This document shows, piece after piece, positions 1 to 8,062 of a stretch of 22,763 nt of DNA. The translations under genes were made by a program, and so were the position numbers. The stretch is from CAZECE01 sp964510525 (GTDB lineage Bacteria > Pseudomonadota > Gammaproteobacteria > Pseudomonadales > JANQJO01). The notes below the pieces were generated by a model. The model was given only the letters and a program-made list of their open reading frames with translations, searched no databases and was not told the DNA's origin. How positions within the stretch are numbered: position 1 is the stretch's first letter; every line of letters starts with the position of its first letter. The stretch lies in assembly GCA_964510525.1 (NCBI GenBank), contig CAZECE010000036.1, forward strand, positions 1 through 22,763. The letters are read 5' to 3'.

Positions 1-176
1 GGCCAGAAGGCGGTTTTAGTGAATCAGAGTTACAACAGGCTGATCAAGCCCAGTTTCAAGTACTGAAATTGGGTCCCCGCATTCTAAGAGCAGAAACAGC
101 CCCTATGGTCGGCTTGAGTCTGATACAGTTTCATTACGGTGATATGCGCCCTCAACCTGAAACACGCTCAACCTGA
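1..176 (+). CDS. rsmE: 16S rRNA m3U1498 methyltransferase RsmE, C-terminal end (partial)
   Basis: Only the last 57 complete codons are in the window; the 5' part lies off the left edge. RsmE methylates N3 of U1498 in 16S rRNA using S-adenosylmethionine and has a SPOUT (knotted) fold. The visible part carries both signature strings of the knot: GPEGGFS at the very start, and LGPRILRAETA about 25 residues later. These form the SAM-binding loop in the family. The reading frame begins at base 3 and ends at a TGA at 174-176. The last codons run into a 16-bp tandem repeat, so the final residues (RPQPETRST) are probably not conserved. The gene converges with chpC with only 27 bp between them and no obvious hairpin-plus-T-run terminator. 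In Pseudomonas rsmE also lies just beyond the pil-chp cluster; in E. coli it is beside gshB. Confidence 0.9.
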   Translation, partial: PEGGFSESELQQADQAQFQVLKLGPRILRAETAPMVGLSLIQFHYGDMRPQPETRST

Positions 177-198
177 AACATGCTCAAGCTGCAACGAC
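151..198. repeat. 16-bp tandem repeat at the 3' end of rsmE
   Basis: Two 16-bp units, CTCAACCTGAAACACG (151-166) and CTCAACCTGAAACATG (167-182), differ at one base. A third, decayed unit starting CTCAAGCTG follows at 183-198. The rsmE stop codon lies inside the second unit, so the duplication may have set the present end of the protein. Confidence 0.7.
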
Positions 199-203
199 AG
201 CAT

Positions 204-713
204 TCAAAGTACAGGATCCATCGGAAGCGGCTTAACCACCTCTTTTAATTTTTTTTCCAAACTCGTCAGATCAGGAATCACGACTTCCAAGCCATCAACT
301 TCAGCCGCCGTCCCCAACATTGAATCACCAAGCTCACCTTCTTCACCAACATGATGAGCCGCCACCGCCATCAGTTTAGGGTTACCCGCCAGCCGAACCC
401 CATAAAATAAGAACGCGCCTTCAGGGTTCATCGAATGAAACACCGCGACTTTCGCAAAAGCATTATCAGCAACAGACCGCTCCTCATCCTGCAAACTCTC
501 ATAGGACAACACAGGGACTTCAACCCCACGCCACTGAGTCCAGCCAAGCAGCCACGGAAATTGGTCTTCTTTCTGAATCGCCACACTCAACAGAACTTCA
601 GCCACCACCACATTAGGCACCAAAACAGGCAACGCCAATGTCGGCAATAACAAACAAGCGACCTCCCCCCCTTCATCGACTGAAGACTCTAATTCTTCCG
701 ATTGTGAAGTCAT
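204..713 (-). CDS. chpC: CheW-like adaptor protein of the Pil-Chp system (ChpC)
   Basis: A 169-residue CheW-domain protein, last gene of the pil-chp operon. CheW proteins couple chemoreceptors to the kinase; ChpC is the second adaptor of this pathway in Pseudomonas and has about the same length there. Recognisable CheW features are the strand LLLPTLALPVLVPNVVVAEVL, followed by the short segment FPWLLGWTQWRGVEVPVLSYE, which matches the 'wflGWv.WRg..vPllsfE' pattern of ChpC-type CheW proteins. An acidic N-terminus (about 18 residues) precedes the domain. The start ATG at 713 overlaps the chpA stop codon by four bases (ATGA), so translation is probably coupled. In Pseudomonas the gene chpB (methylesterase) lies between chpA and chpC; here chpC follows chpA directly. 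The CheW assignment is secure; the name ChpC rests on position and similarity. Confidence 0.8.
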   Translation of the reverse strand: MTSQSEELESSVDEGGEVACLLLPTLALPVLVPNVVVAEVLLSVAIQKEDQFPWLLGWTQWRGVEVPVLSYESLQDEERSVADNAFAKVAVFHSMNPEGAFLFYGVRLAGNPKLMAVAAHHVGEEGELGDSMLGTAAEVDGLEVVIPDLTSLEKKLKEVVKPLPMDPVL

Positions 714-3700
714 GGCCTCTCCGTTTCAGGGTGCAACAAATTATCGATCATCTCAATTAACAAGGTTTCTTGATAGGGTTTACCCATATAACCTTTTACG
801 CCCAGAGATTGAGCCCGTTTTCGGTGTTTTTCTCCGGTACGAGAGGTAATCATAATGATCGGCATTTTTGACAAGCGCTCATCATGCCGACACTGTGAGG
901 CCACTTCAAAACCATCCATACGCGGCATTTCAATATCCAACAACATCAAGCTAGGCGTCACTTCTTGCAATAAATTCATCGCATCCACGCCATCTTTAGC
1001 CACCACAACGTCCATACCACGACGTTCCAACAGGCGAGAGGTTACTTTTCTAACAGTAACCGAATCATCGACGACCATCACCAAAGGCGTTGCGCGCTCT
1101 TTAAGCTGACCTGTTTCCTGGTCGGTCTCAACGGATTCATAAAGATCAGATTTAATGCCAACCGCATGCTCTGCTTGCAACAAGGCCACCAAGTCCAAAA
1201 TAATCACCACTGACCCATCACCCAAAATCGTCGCTCCAGAAATACCTGAAACCACACTGAGCTGGCCACCCAAACTCTTGACCACCACCTCTCTGGAACC
1301 GACCAAGGTATCCACTTGCAATGCAATCGCATCGGAACCGCTTCGAACCAACAAAACAGGCACCGGCGTATGACGATCCTTTAAATCCGGTACCAAACGG
1401 CCATGCACGTAATAACCTAGATACTGCATACGATATTGCTTACCGGCATAGCCAAATTTAGGCGCATCGGGTTTGTAGTAATTTCTCAATTCATAGGGGC
1501 TGACTCGTACAATACCTTCGATGTTGATCAATGGTATCGCATAAGAATCCTCTAACACTTTCACCATCAAAGCTCGGTTGACTGATACCGTGATCGGGAA
1601 ACGAATCGTGAATTGAGAACCCACTCCCGCAGAAGAGTGTATTTTTAATGTACCTCCCAGCTGCTTAATTTCACTGTAAACCACATCCATACCGACACCA
1701 CGTCCGGATATTTGCGTCACCGCTTTGGCCGTGGAAAATCCTGGCTTAAAAATGAATTGCATGATTTCACTGTCAGTCATAACAGCATCCGGTGCCATCA
1801 TGCCTTGAGACAAGGCTTTGCTTTTAATCGACTCTAAATCTAAGCCTTTGCCATCATCCGATAAACGCAACACAACATCCCCACCCTCGCGAGCCAAGTG
1901 CAACAGCACCCGCCCAACAGGGTTCTTACCGCGCGCTTGACGATCTTCCGGCAGTTCAATACCGTGATCGACCGCATTACGCAGCATATGCTCCAGCGGG
2001 GCAACCAACCGCTCTAAAATAGTTCGGTCCATTTCTCCCTCAGAATTCACAACCTCCAGCTCAACTTCTTTATTAAGCTCCACGCAGATTTGTCGCACCA
2101 CCCGCTTTAACCGCGGAACCATTCGAGAAAATGGTACCAACTGAGTTCGCTTCAACCCCTCTTGCAATTCGGTGTTAATGCGCCCCTGCTCCATTAACAA
2201 AGACTCGGTTTCACGAACATTGTTGGTAAACGTATCTTTTAAATCCATAATATCGCTGGCCGTTTCGGCCAACGAACGAGACAGTTGATGCAATACAGAA
2301 TACCGATCCATTTCTAACGCATCAAAGCCCTCATGCTGCATCATGCTGCGCTCATCTCGAAAGCTCATTTGAGCCTCTGATTCCATATCCAAGCGTCGGA
2401 TCAAGTCACGCATTCGAAAGATCGTATTCGACATTTCATCCATGGTTTGCCCAAAACGACTCACCTGGGTAGCCACACGACCAGACGCAATACTGGTCTC
2501 GCCCGCCAAGTTAACCAGTTTCTCCAGCAAATCCGCCCTGACCTTGACCACCTCTTGATTTGATTTTCGCCGATCGGAGGCCTTCGCACGGGATTTCTTT
2601 TTAGAGACCGCATCCGTTAAAAAACCTTCTTTGGCTTCAGGAGATAACGCCAAACCTTCAAAGAGCGCTTTCACCGCCTCAATATCAGCCACTTCTTCGT
2701 CATTAACAGGCTCGACATCAACCTCTTTCTCCATGGCGATGACAGGTTCAACAGCCGCCTCTTGAGCGGCCTCTTTTTGTTTGCTGTCGACCAGATCACC
2801 ACTATCAGTCGCCGCTGTAACCGCTTCCAGTTCTCCGTGAAAAGCCTGCTTTAACAAGTCGAGGTGATGCGCTATTTGATCGTACTTTTCTTGAAGCGCT
2901 ACAAAAAACGCGTTATTTTTTTGATCTGAAACAGCATCATGATCTAAATAACTTTCTAGATCATGACTAATATCACCTAACTTATACATACCCGACAAAC
3001 GAGCACTGCCTTTTAGGGTATGCAACACCCGTTTTACGGCTTCTTGTTGTTTTGGGTCTTCCCCAACGTCTTTCCATACTGAAATAGCGGCTTCATATTC
3101 TTCATTTAACTCTTCGGCTTCTTCAATAAAAATTTCAAAGATCGTGGGATCAAAGTCCTCTGAGCTCATAAAATCAATATCGGCTTGCACGGCTGGCTCG
3201 ATCATGACTTCAGCACTAACGGCTTCAGGTTCAGGCGCTTCCGCCACCGCAGAAGCACTTTCAACTTCAGTGGTTTTGTCGACGTTAGCCGCTTGCTCTA
3301 CGTCAAAAGCCTCGTCAACTTGCCCAACCTCATTAATTTCAGAAGTATCATCAGGCAGCTCAGCGGTGACAGTGGCCACTTCTTGTGATGATAATTCTTC
3401 AATATCATCCAGCTCACCGTGAAACGCCATTTTTAACAAATGCAGATGCTCGGCTATTTGATCATACTTAGCCTGCAGGGAATCAAAAAAGGCCTTATCT
3501 TTCTGATCCGCATCCGCGCCATGATCCAGGTAACTCTCGAGCTCATGAGAGAAATCACCCAACTTATACATACCCGACAACCGCGCGCTGCCTTTTAAGG
3601 TATGCAAAACACGCTTTATCTCACCCTGCTTTTCAGCATCTTCCCCAACAGCCCGCCACTCACTGACCACAGCTTCATAGGTTTCGTTTAGTTCTTCGGC

Positions 3701-6700
3701 TTCTTCGATGAAAATTTCAAAAATGGCTGGATCGAAGTCGTCTCCTTCCATAAAGTCGATGTCTGCTCTAATCTCTGCCGAGATCCTAGAACGAGGCGCC
3801 ACTTCCGGTATCAACGTATCATCATGTACCGTAGAAATTTGTTCTGACTCTGCACTCTCTGGCTCGACATCATCCAGAACCACTTTATCTAGAATGACTT
3901 CCTCTTGAGAGGCCGAAGCACTTTCAATATCAGCTGACACATCAGAGATGTTACTGCCCAATTCAGAAAGATCAGCCGGCAATGCAGGCAGCTGCGCCAC
4001 ATCAAGTCGACCCTCTGCAAGGAAGCTGTCAATCAGTGTCACCAGAGGTGCAATCGGCGCCAAAGGCAGACGTATCGCCAACGATTGCATCATGCCTTCA
4101 AAATGTTCATGACAAGCAAACATCAGGCGGAACAACGCAGCGCTGGCTTCAAAACGCCCATCACTGAAAGCTTCACACAAATTTTCGAGCTTGTGGGCTA
4201 AGTCGCCCAGGTCATTGATGCCAGACAAGCGAGCCCCACCTTTCAGCGTATGAAACTCTCGCTGAAGTTCTTTGGCTAACAGCACATCGTCGTTTTTAGC
4301 AAACCACTGACGCAACAGGCTGCCGGTCGTTTCTAAAATATCAGTGGCTTCATGTAAGAAGATATCGAGCAACTCAGCATCCGACTCTTCTTCAGAGGAA
4401 TCTTCAACTTCAGACTCATGCATTGCTTCAGGCTCATGCATTGCTTCAGGGGTCGATGCTTGTTCAGATTCAGGTGGCCACTGATCCACTTGAGACCGTC
4501 GCAACAAGTCATTATCAATAGAAACAGGACCACCTTGCTCTAACTGTTTCGCCATGATTTCAAACTGCTCATGACACGCAAACAACAACTCGAACAATGC
4601 ATCATCGGCTTTGAAACGGCCGTCTGTAAATGCTTCACAAAGCGATTCTAAACGGTGCGCCAAATCACCAAAAGGCTGAATGCCTGACATACGGGCACCG
4701 CCTTTTAACGTATGAAATTCCCGTTGAATTTCCTTAGCAACGAAAACATCATCAGGCTTTGAGACCCACGTACTTAACAACGACCGAGTCGACTTCAAAA
4801 TATCTAAGGCTTCTTGTAAAAAAACCTCAACCAATTCATCATCCAAACCATCGCCCAAACCACTCTCTTCAGCAAGCGCTTCTTGGTCTGAGAGCCCCTC
4901 GGGCTGAGATTCGGCTTGAGATTCAGACTCTGGCAACCACTCGATGTTATGCAGCCGCTGCAAAAGCGCATCCGACACGTCAACCGGCTCACCATGTGCT
5001 AAGCAATCAATCATTTCCAGCAACACCGCATGGGCTTCTTCCAGCACCACCAAGACAGACAAAGGAATCTGACCTTCAAATGCGGGCACGCCGGTATAAC
5101 AACCCATCAGAGCCTGAGCCAACTGCAACAAAGGCGTCACTTCGGCAGGTCGCGCTGCAGCAGATAACTCTTCCAAAGCTTCCGTCAATTGGGAAAAAAG
5201 CGAAATGCAGTGATCGCCACGACGCAAAGAAGAGACCGCATCAATCAACACATCCACACCAGGGCATGAAAATATCTCAGATAACTCCGAAGATTTCGAT
5301 GAGCCGTCTTCAACGGCCATCATCGCCTCGATGGAATCAAAGGATAAAAATTTCTGACACAACGCATCCAACTCTTGCCACCAGAAATCCTCATCGATGA
5401 GCTGGCGGTTAGGTTGATCAACGAGCCCCAACAAGGTGTCTCGAAATACAGGCACCAGCCCAACAAGAAAGTCTACAATAGCCGGCTGAAGCTGATATTC
5501 AATCGCTTGGTATTCTTTGAAAAAGCGCTCTAATGGCACTATATAATGCAGCAGACCGGACACATTGGCCATGTAGGCGCTGCCTTTTAAATTATGTAAA
5601 ACTCTGGAAAACGCCACCAGCTGAGCCTCAATACCCGGTTGCTGCAGCCGCTCTTCAAGTACGTGCAAATACCCCAAAGCTTCTTGCACAAAAATCTCAA
5701 TAATTTCTGTATCTTCCGACTGCTCACCGGTCAAATCAGCAGAATTTTTGTCTTTAGATAAAGACGCCGTTTGAGATTCCTGCCCGGCATCACGCTCCCC
5801 CTCTTCAAGCCCCGTCATCGTGCCGGCTTCAGCTAATTTCCAAGCGGCCGCCTGAACCGACTTATAATCCACCACCGGCACGCGTCGATGAACAAAATCG
5901 TCTAATAAATTCGTCACTAATTTGAGTCCGCTTGCAACCAAATCGGTCAATTCTGCGGATACTGGCAAAATACGATCGACTGCGCGGTTCAAAACATTTT
6001 CGATTGACCAAGCAAACTCGCCTATTACATGCGCGTTCACCATTCGCCCGCTGCCTTTCAGCGTATGAAACCCCCTTCTCAGTTCTTTTAAAGCAGCAAG
6101 ATCGTCTGGGTTTGCTTTCCATGTGTTAAAGATGGGGGTAATGTCCTCTAAGATTTCTTGAACTTCTTCGACAAAAATCTCCAAGACATCTTCATCTACA
6201 GGCTCTTCATCTACTAGCTCTTCATCTACAGGCCCTTCTTCATCAACAGGGTCTAAAACTGGACACTCTTCTAAAACAGGGCTTTCTGACAAGCTCGCCT
6301 CAACAGGAGTGGTTTCAATAGGAGTAGCTTCAATAGGGTTAGGTGCCTTTTTAGTATAACCGGATAAAGCATCCTGCCATCCAAGGTCAGCCGCACACAC
6401 CAGTGCCTTTTGTAAGACTTCATCACTGGCATTTTCGTTATCCGCAAACAACTCAAGGTAATACTCAACATTGCTAACAATCTCTACGATTTTAGCCAGC
6501 TCAACTGCATCGACACTGTCTACAGGCCGATCAAAAAATACCGCACATTGATCCAAAATCGCAGCCGCTAACCTCAGATCAATCACCCTGAGGTTATTGC
6601 AAATGCGGCTTAAGCCTTCCACCAGGGTTTGATGATGCTCTTCCTCAAGCTCACCGGCCACCAACGCAGTAATCGACTCTTTGGTAAAAATAAGCTCTTC

Positions 6701-8062
6701 CAAACAGGAGCTTACCAGCTGTCGTTGAGCACCATCCAAATCCTTTTGCATATCGGATTGTAAATCACGAACAGTCCCTAGATCTTTCGTTTTCAATCCT
6801 TGAAAAATAGTATCAACCCACAATAAATCTTGAGAAAACGTTTTAAATTGCTCTTCAGAGACCGGTTGATTTCTTTCAAGGTGCTCCACTAAAGCCGAGA
6901 CGTGTTTTGCCATAGCAGAAGCCACAAGATCTAATTCCAACATCCCCAATGACGCGGTAATTTGCTTAAGTGGCTCTAAAATACCCTCAAGCGACTGAAC
7001 CTCTTGGTACCCACTTCGAGCGTATAAATCCATACCCGATTGAACCTGAAGCACCTCTTCTTTAAGCGCATTACTCAATGCCACCAACGCTCGCTTATCT
7101 GGCCCCCAATAAGCAGGCAACTTGTCTTCATCCAAAATGATATCGACGGACTCATCCGCTTGCTCATGCAACTGGTAGCGTTTCAAAACAAATTGAACCC
7201 AATCACCGGAGCTGCGCGAACTCACGATGGTAAATAACAAAGACCTGAGCAACGTTTGTGGCAACGCTTCATTATCATCTAAACGGTTCAGCTGACTGGA
7301 GGCTTGCAGAAACAACCCCAATTGCCCAAGCAAAATTTTATCGGACTGCAACAAGTCCTGAGGGCGGTGTTTTAACACCTCTAAAAAAGCCAATCCCGCT
7401 TGCCAAACAACCGCAATCGATGTCGTATTGGATAACTTTTCAAGACGAATCAACACCTTGTACAATTTATCAAGGTGTTCCTCAACATCCACACCATCGA
7501 TAATATTGGACAAACTGTATTGATATAGCCGGTAAATTTTCTCAAGCAAGTCACCGGAAACAATCGGAGCTGGGGTATTCTCTCGCTGAGAGGCACCCCT
7601 TATTGTTTTTTCTCTAACACTCAGCCCCTGAAAATCAGGTGGGTTGTATAGACCACTGGTTTGAAGGGGCGATTCCCCTCGAGCGCTGCGCAACTCATTA
7701 ATTAACGATACGATTTCCTGAGGGTATTCATTCCCTAACACACGCACATGCTGCAAATATTCAGGCAGCTTTAAAATGCCCTGCATCATCAGCTGCAACA
7801 CATTCTGTTGTTTTTCGAGCGCTTCGTTGAGAATAAGATCGGCTAACGTCTCAACTTCCTGAGCCAAACACTCAGCACTGAATAATTCGACGACCCTAAG
7901 AATACCCGTTACTTGATGCAGGTGAGACCGACATAACGACAGTTTTTCCACATCATAGTCAGACGCCACATAGGACTCAAGAGCCACCTCAGCCTCTTTC
8001 AAAGTCAACTCAATTTGGCTTTGTACTCGTTCAAGATGAAGAAAATCTGGGAAGTTGGCCAT
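710..8062 (-). CDS. chpA: Multi-Hpt hybrid CheA-type histidine kinase/response regulator ChpA
   Basis: A 2450-residue cytoplasmic kinase, close to the size of Pseudomonas ChpA. It is the signal-processing core that phosphorylates PilG and PilH. Residues 1-560 are FimL-like and contain degenerate Hpt-like helices without a phosphorylatable histidine. Six intact Hpt domains follow, with H(T/N)LKG at H666, H823, H1117, H1271, H1487 and H1681. A degenerate Hpt lies between the second and third, with Glu964 at the His position. The CheA core follows: P3 dimerisation helices about 1835-1920, N box HMLRNAVDHG at 2025, G2 box GRGVGM near 2120, a CheW domain about 2150-2290, and a receiver domain about 2325-2445 with phospho-acceptor D2376. 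The ATG at 8062 has an AGGGG about 3 nt upstream and overlaps the extended pilJ end by 32 bp. Linkers are acidic and contain small repeats. The fourth and third Hpt modules resemble each other closely, as do the fifth and sixth. Confidence 0.96.
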   Translation of the reverse strand: MANFPDFLHLERVQSQIELTLKEAEVALESYVASDYDVEKLSLCRSHLHQVTGILRVVELFSAECLAQEVETLADLILNEALEKQQNVLQLMMQGILKLPEYLQHVRVLGNEYPQEIVSLINELRSARGESPLQTSGLYNPPDFQGLSVREKTIRGASQRENTPAPIVSGDLLEKIYRLYQYSLSNIIDGVDVEEHLDKLYKVLIRLEKLSNTTSIAVVWQAGLAFLEVLKHRPQDLLQSDKILLGQLGLFLQASSQLNRLDDNEALPQTLLRSLLFTIVSSRSSGDWVQFVLKRYQLHEQADESVDIILDEDKLPAYWGPDKRALVALSNALKEEVLQVQSGMDLYARSGYQEVQSLEGILEPLKQITASLGMLELDLVASAMAKHVSALVEHLERNQPVSEEQFKTFSQDLLWVDTIFQGLKTKDLGTVRDLQSDMQKDLDGAQRQLVSSCLEELIFTKESITALVAGELEEEHHQTLVEGLSRICNNLRVIDLRLAAAILDQCAVFFDRPVDSVDAVELAKIVEIVSNVEYYLELFADNENASDEVLQKALVCAADLGWQDALSGYTKKAPNPIEATPIETTPVEASLSESPVLEECPVLDPVDEEGPVDEELVDEEPVDEDVLEIFVEEVQEILEDITPIFNTWKANPDDLAALKELRRGFHTLKGSGRMVNAHVIGEFAWSIENVLNRAVDRILPVSAELTDLVASGLKLVTNLLDDFVHRRVPVVDYKSVQAAAWKLAEAGTMTGLEEGERDAGQESQTASLSKDKNSADLTGEQSEDTEIIEIFVQEALGYLHVLEERLQQPGIEAQLVAFSRVLHNLKGSAYMANVSGLLHYIVPLERFFKEYQAIEYQLQPAIVDFLVGLVPVFRDTLLGLVDQPNRQLIDEDFWWQELDALCQKFLSFDSIEAMMAVEDGSSKSSELSEIFSCPGVDVLIDAVSSLRRGDHCISLFSQLTEALEELSAAARPAEVTPLLQLAQALMGCYTGVPAFEGQIPLSVLVVLEEAHAVLLEMIDCLAHGEPVDVSDALLQRLHNIEWLPESESQAESQPEGLSDQEALAEESGLGDGLDDELVEVFLQEALDILKSTRSLLSTWVSKPDDVFVAKEIQREFHTLKGGARMSGIQPFGDLAHRLESLCEAFTDGRFKADDALFELLFACHEQFEIMAKQLEQGGPVSIDNDLLRRSQVDQWPPESEQASTPEAMHEPEAMHESEVEDSSEEESDAELLDIFLHEATDILETTGSLLRQWFAKNDDVLLAKELQREFHTLKGGARLSGINDLGDLAHKLENLCEAFSDGRFEASAALFRLMFACHEHFEGMMQSLAIRLPLAPIAPLVTLIDSFLAEGRLDVAQLPALPADLSELGSNISDVSADIESASASQEEVILDKVVLDDVEPESAESEQISTVHDDTLIPEVAPRSRISAEIRADIDFMEGDDFDPAIFEIFIEEAEELNETYEAVVSEWRAVGEDAEKQGEIKRVLHTLKGSARLSGMYKLGDFSHELESYLDHGADADQKDKAFFDSLQAKYDQIAEHLHLLKMAFHGELDDIEELSSQEVATVTAELPDDTSEINEVGQVDEAFDVEQAANVDKTTEVESASAVAEAPEPEAVSAEVMIEPAVQADIDFMSSEDFDPTIFEIFIEEAEELNEEYEAAISVWKDVGEDPKQQEAVKRVLHTLKGSARLSGMYKLGDISHDLESYLDHDAVSDQKNNAFFVALQEKYDQIAHHLDLLKQAFHGELEAVTAATDSGDLVDSKQKEAAQEAAVEPVIAMEKEVDVEPVNDEEVADIEAVKALFEGLALSPEAKEGFLTDAVSKKKSRAKASDRRKSNQEVVKVRADLLEKLVNLAGETSIASGRVATQVSRFGQTMDEMSNTIFRMRDLIRRLDMESEAQMSFRDERSMMQHEGFDALEMDRYSVLHQLSRSLAETASDIMDLKDTFTNNVRETESLLMEQGRINTELQEGLKRTQLVPFSRMVPRLKRVVRQICVELNKEVELEVVNSEGEMDRTILERLVAPLEHMLRNAVDHGIELPEDRQARGKNPVGRVLLHLAREGGDVVLRLSDDGKGLDLESIKSKALSQGMMAPDAVMTDSEIMQFIFKPGFSTAKAVTQISGRGVGMDVVYSEIKQLGGTLKIHSSAGVGSQFTIRFPITVSVNRALMVKVLEDSYAIPLINIEGIVRVSPYELRNYYKPDAPKFGYAGKQYRMQYLGYYVHGRLVPDLKDRHTPVPVLLVRSGSDAIALQVDTLVGSREVVVKSLGGQLSVVSGISGATILGDGSVVIILDLVALLQAEHAVGIKSDLYESVETDQETGQLKERATPLVMVVDDSVTVRKVTSRLLERRGMDVVVAKDGVDAMNLLQEVTPSLMLLDIEMPRMDGFEVASQCRHDERLSKMPIIMITSRTGEKHRKRAQSLGVKGYMGKPYQETLLIEMIDNLLHPETERP
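4415..4450. repeat. Perfect 18-bp tandem duplication inside chpA
   Basis: CTCATGCATTGCTTCAGG occurs twice without mismatch (4415-4432 and 4433-4450). On the coding strand it gives the linker peptide PEAMHE twice, between the Hpt domains of H1117 and H1271. The unit length is a multiple of three, so the frame is kept. Confidence 0.85.
6191..6235. repeat. 15-bp tandem repeat encoding an acidic VDEEP linker in ChpA
   Basis: Three 15-bp units beginning TTCATCTAC (6191-6205, 6206-6220, 6221-6235) differ at only a few bases, with a more decayed fourth unit after them. They encode the acidic repeat around VDEEP at about residues 609-625, just before the first intact Hpt domain. This looks like a slippage-prone linker. 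Confidence 0.7.

Noticed and set aside
151..198. Possible CRISPR-like repeats
   Set aside because: Units are adjacent with no spacers; they are a short tandem duplication. No CRISPR array or cas gene was seen in the window.
4759..5400. A 213-codon open frame on the plus strand inside chpA
   Set aside because: It lies fully opposite a conserved Hpt region of chpA, has no recognisable domain, is Thr/Pro/Arg/His-rich as mirror frames often are, and has no ribosome-binding site of note.
710..8062. Frameshift or gene fusion in the very long chpA
   Set aside because: The length, domain order and single open frame match Pseudomonas ChpA, so the size is normal for the family.
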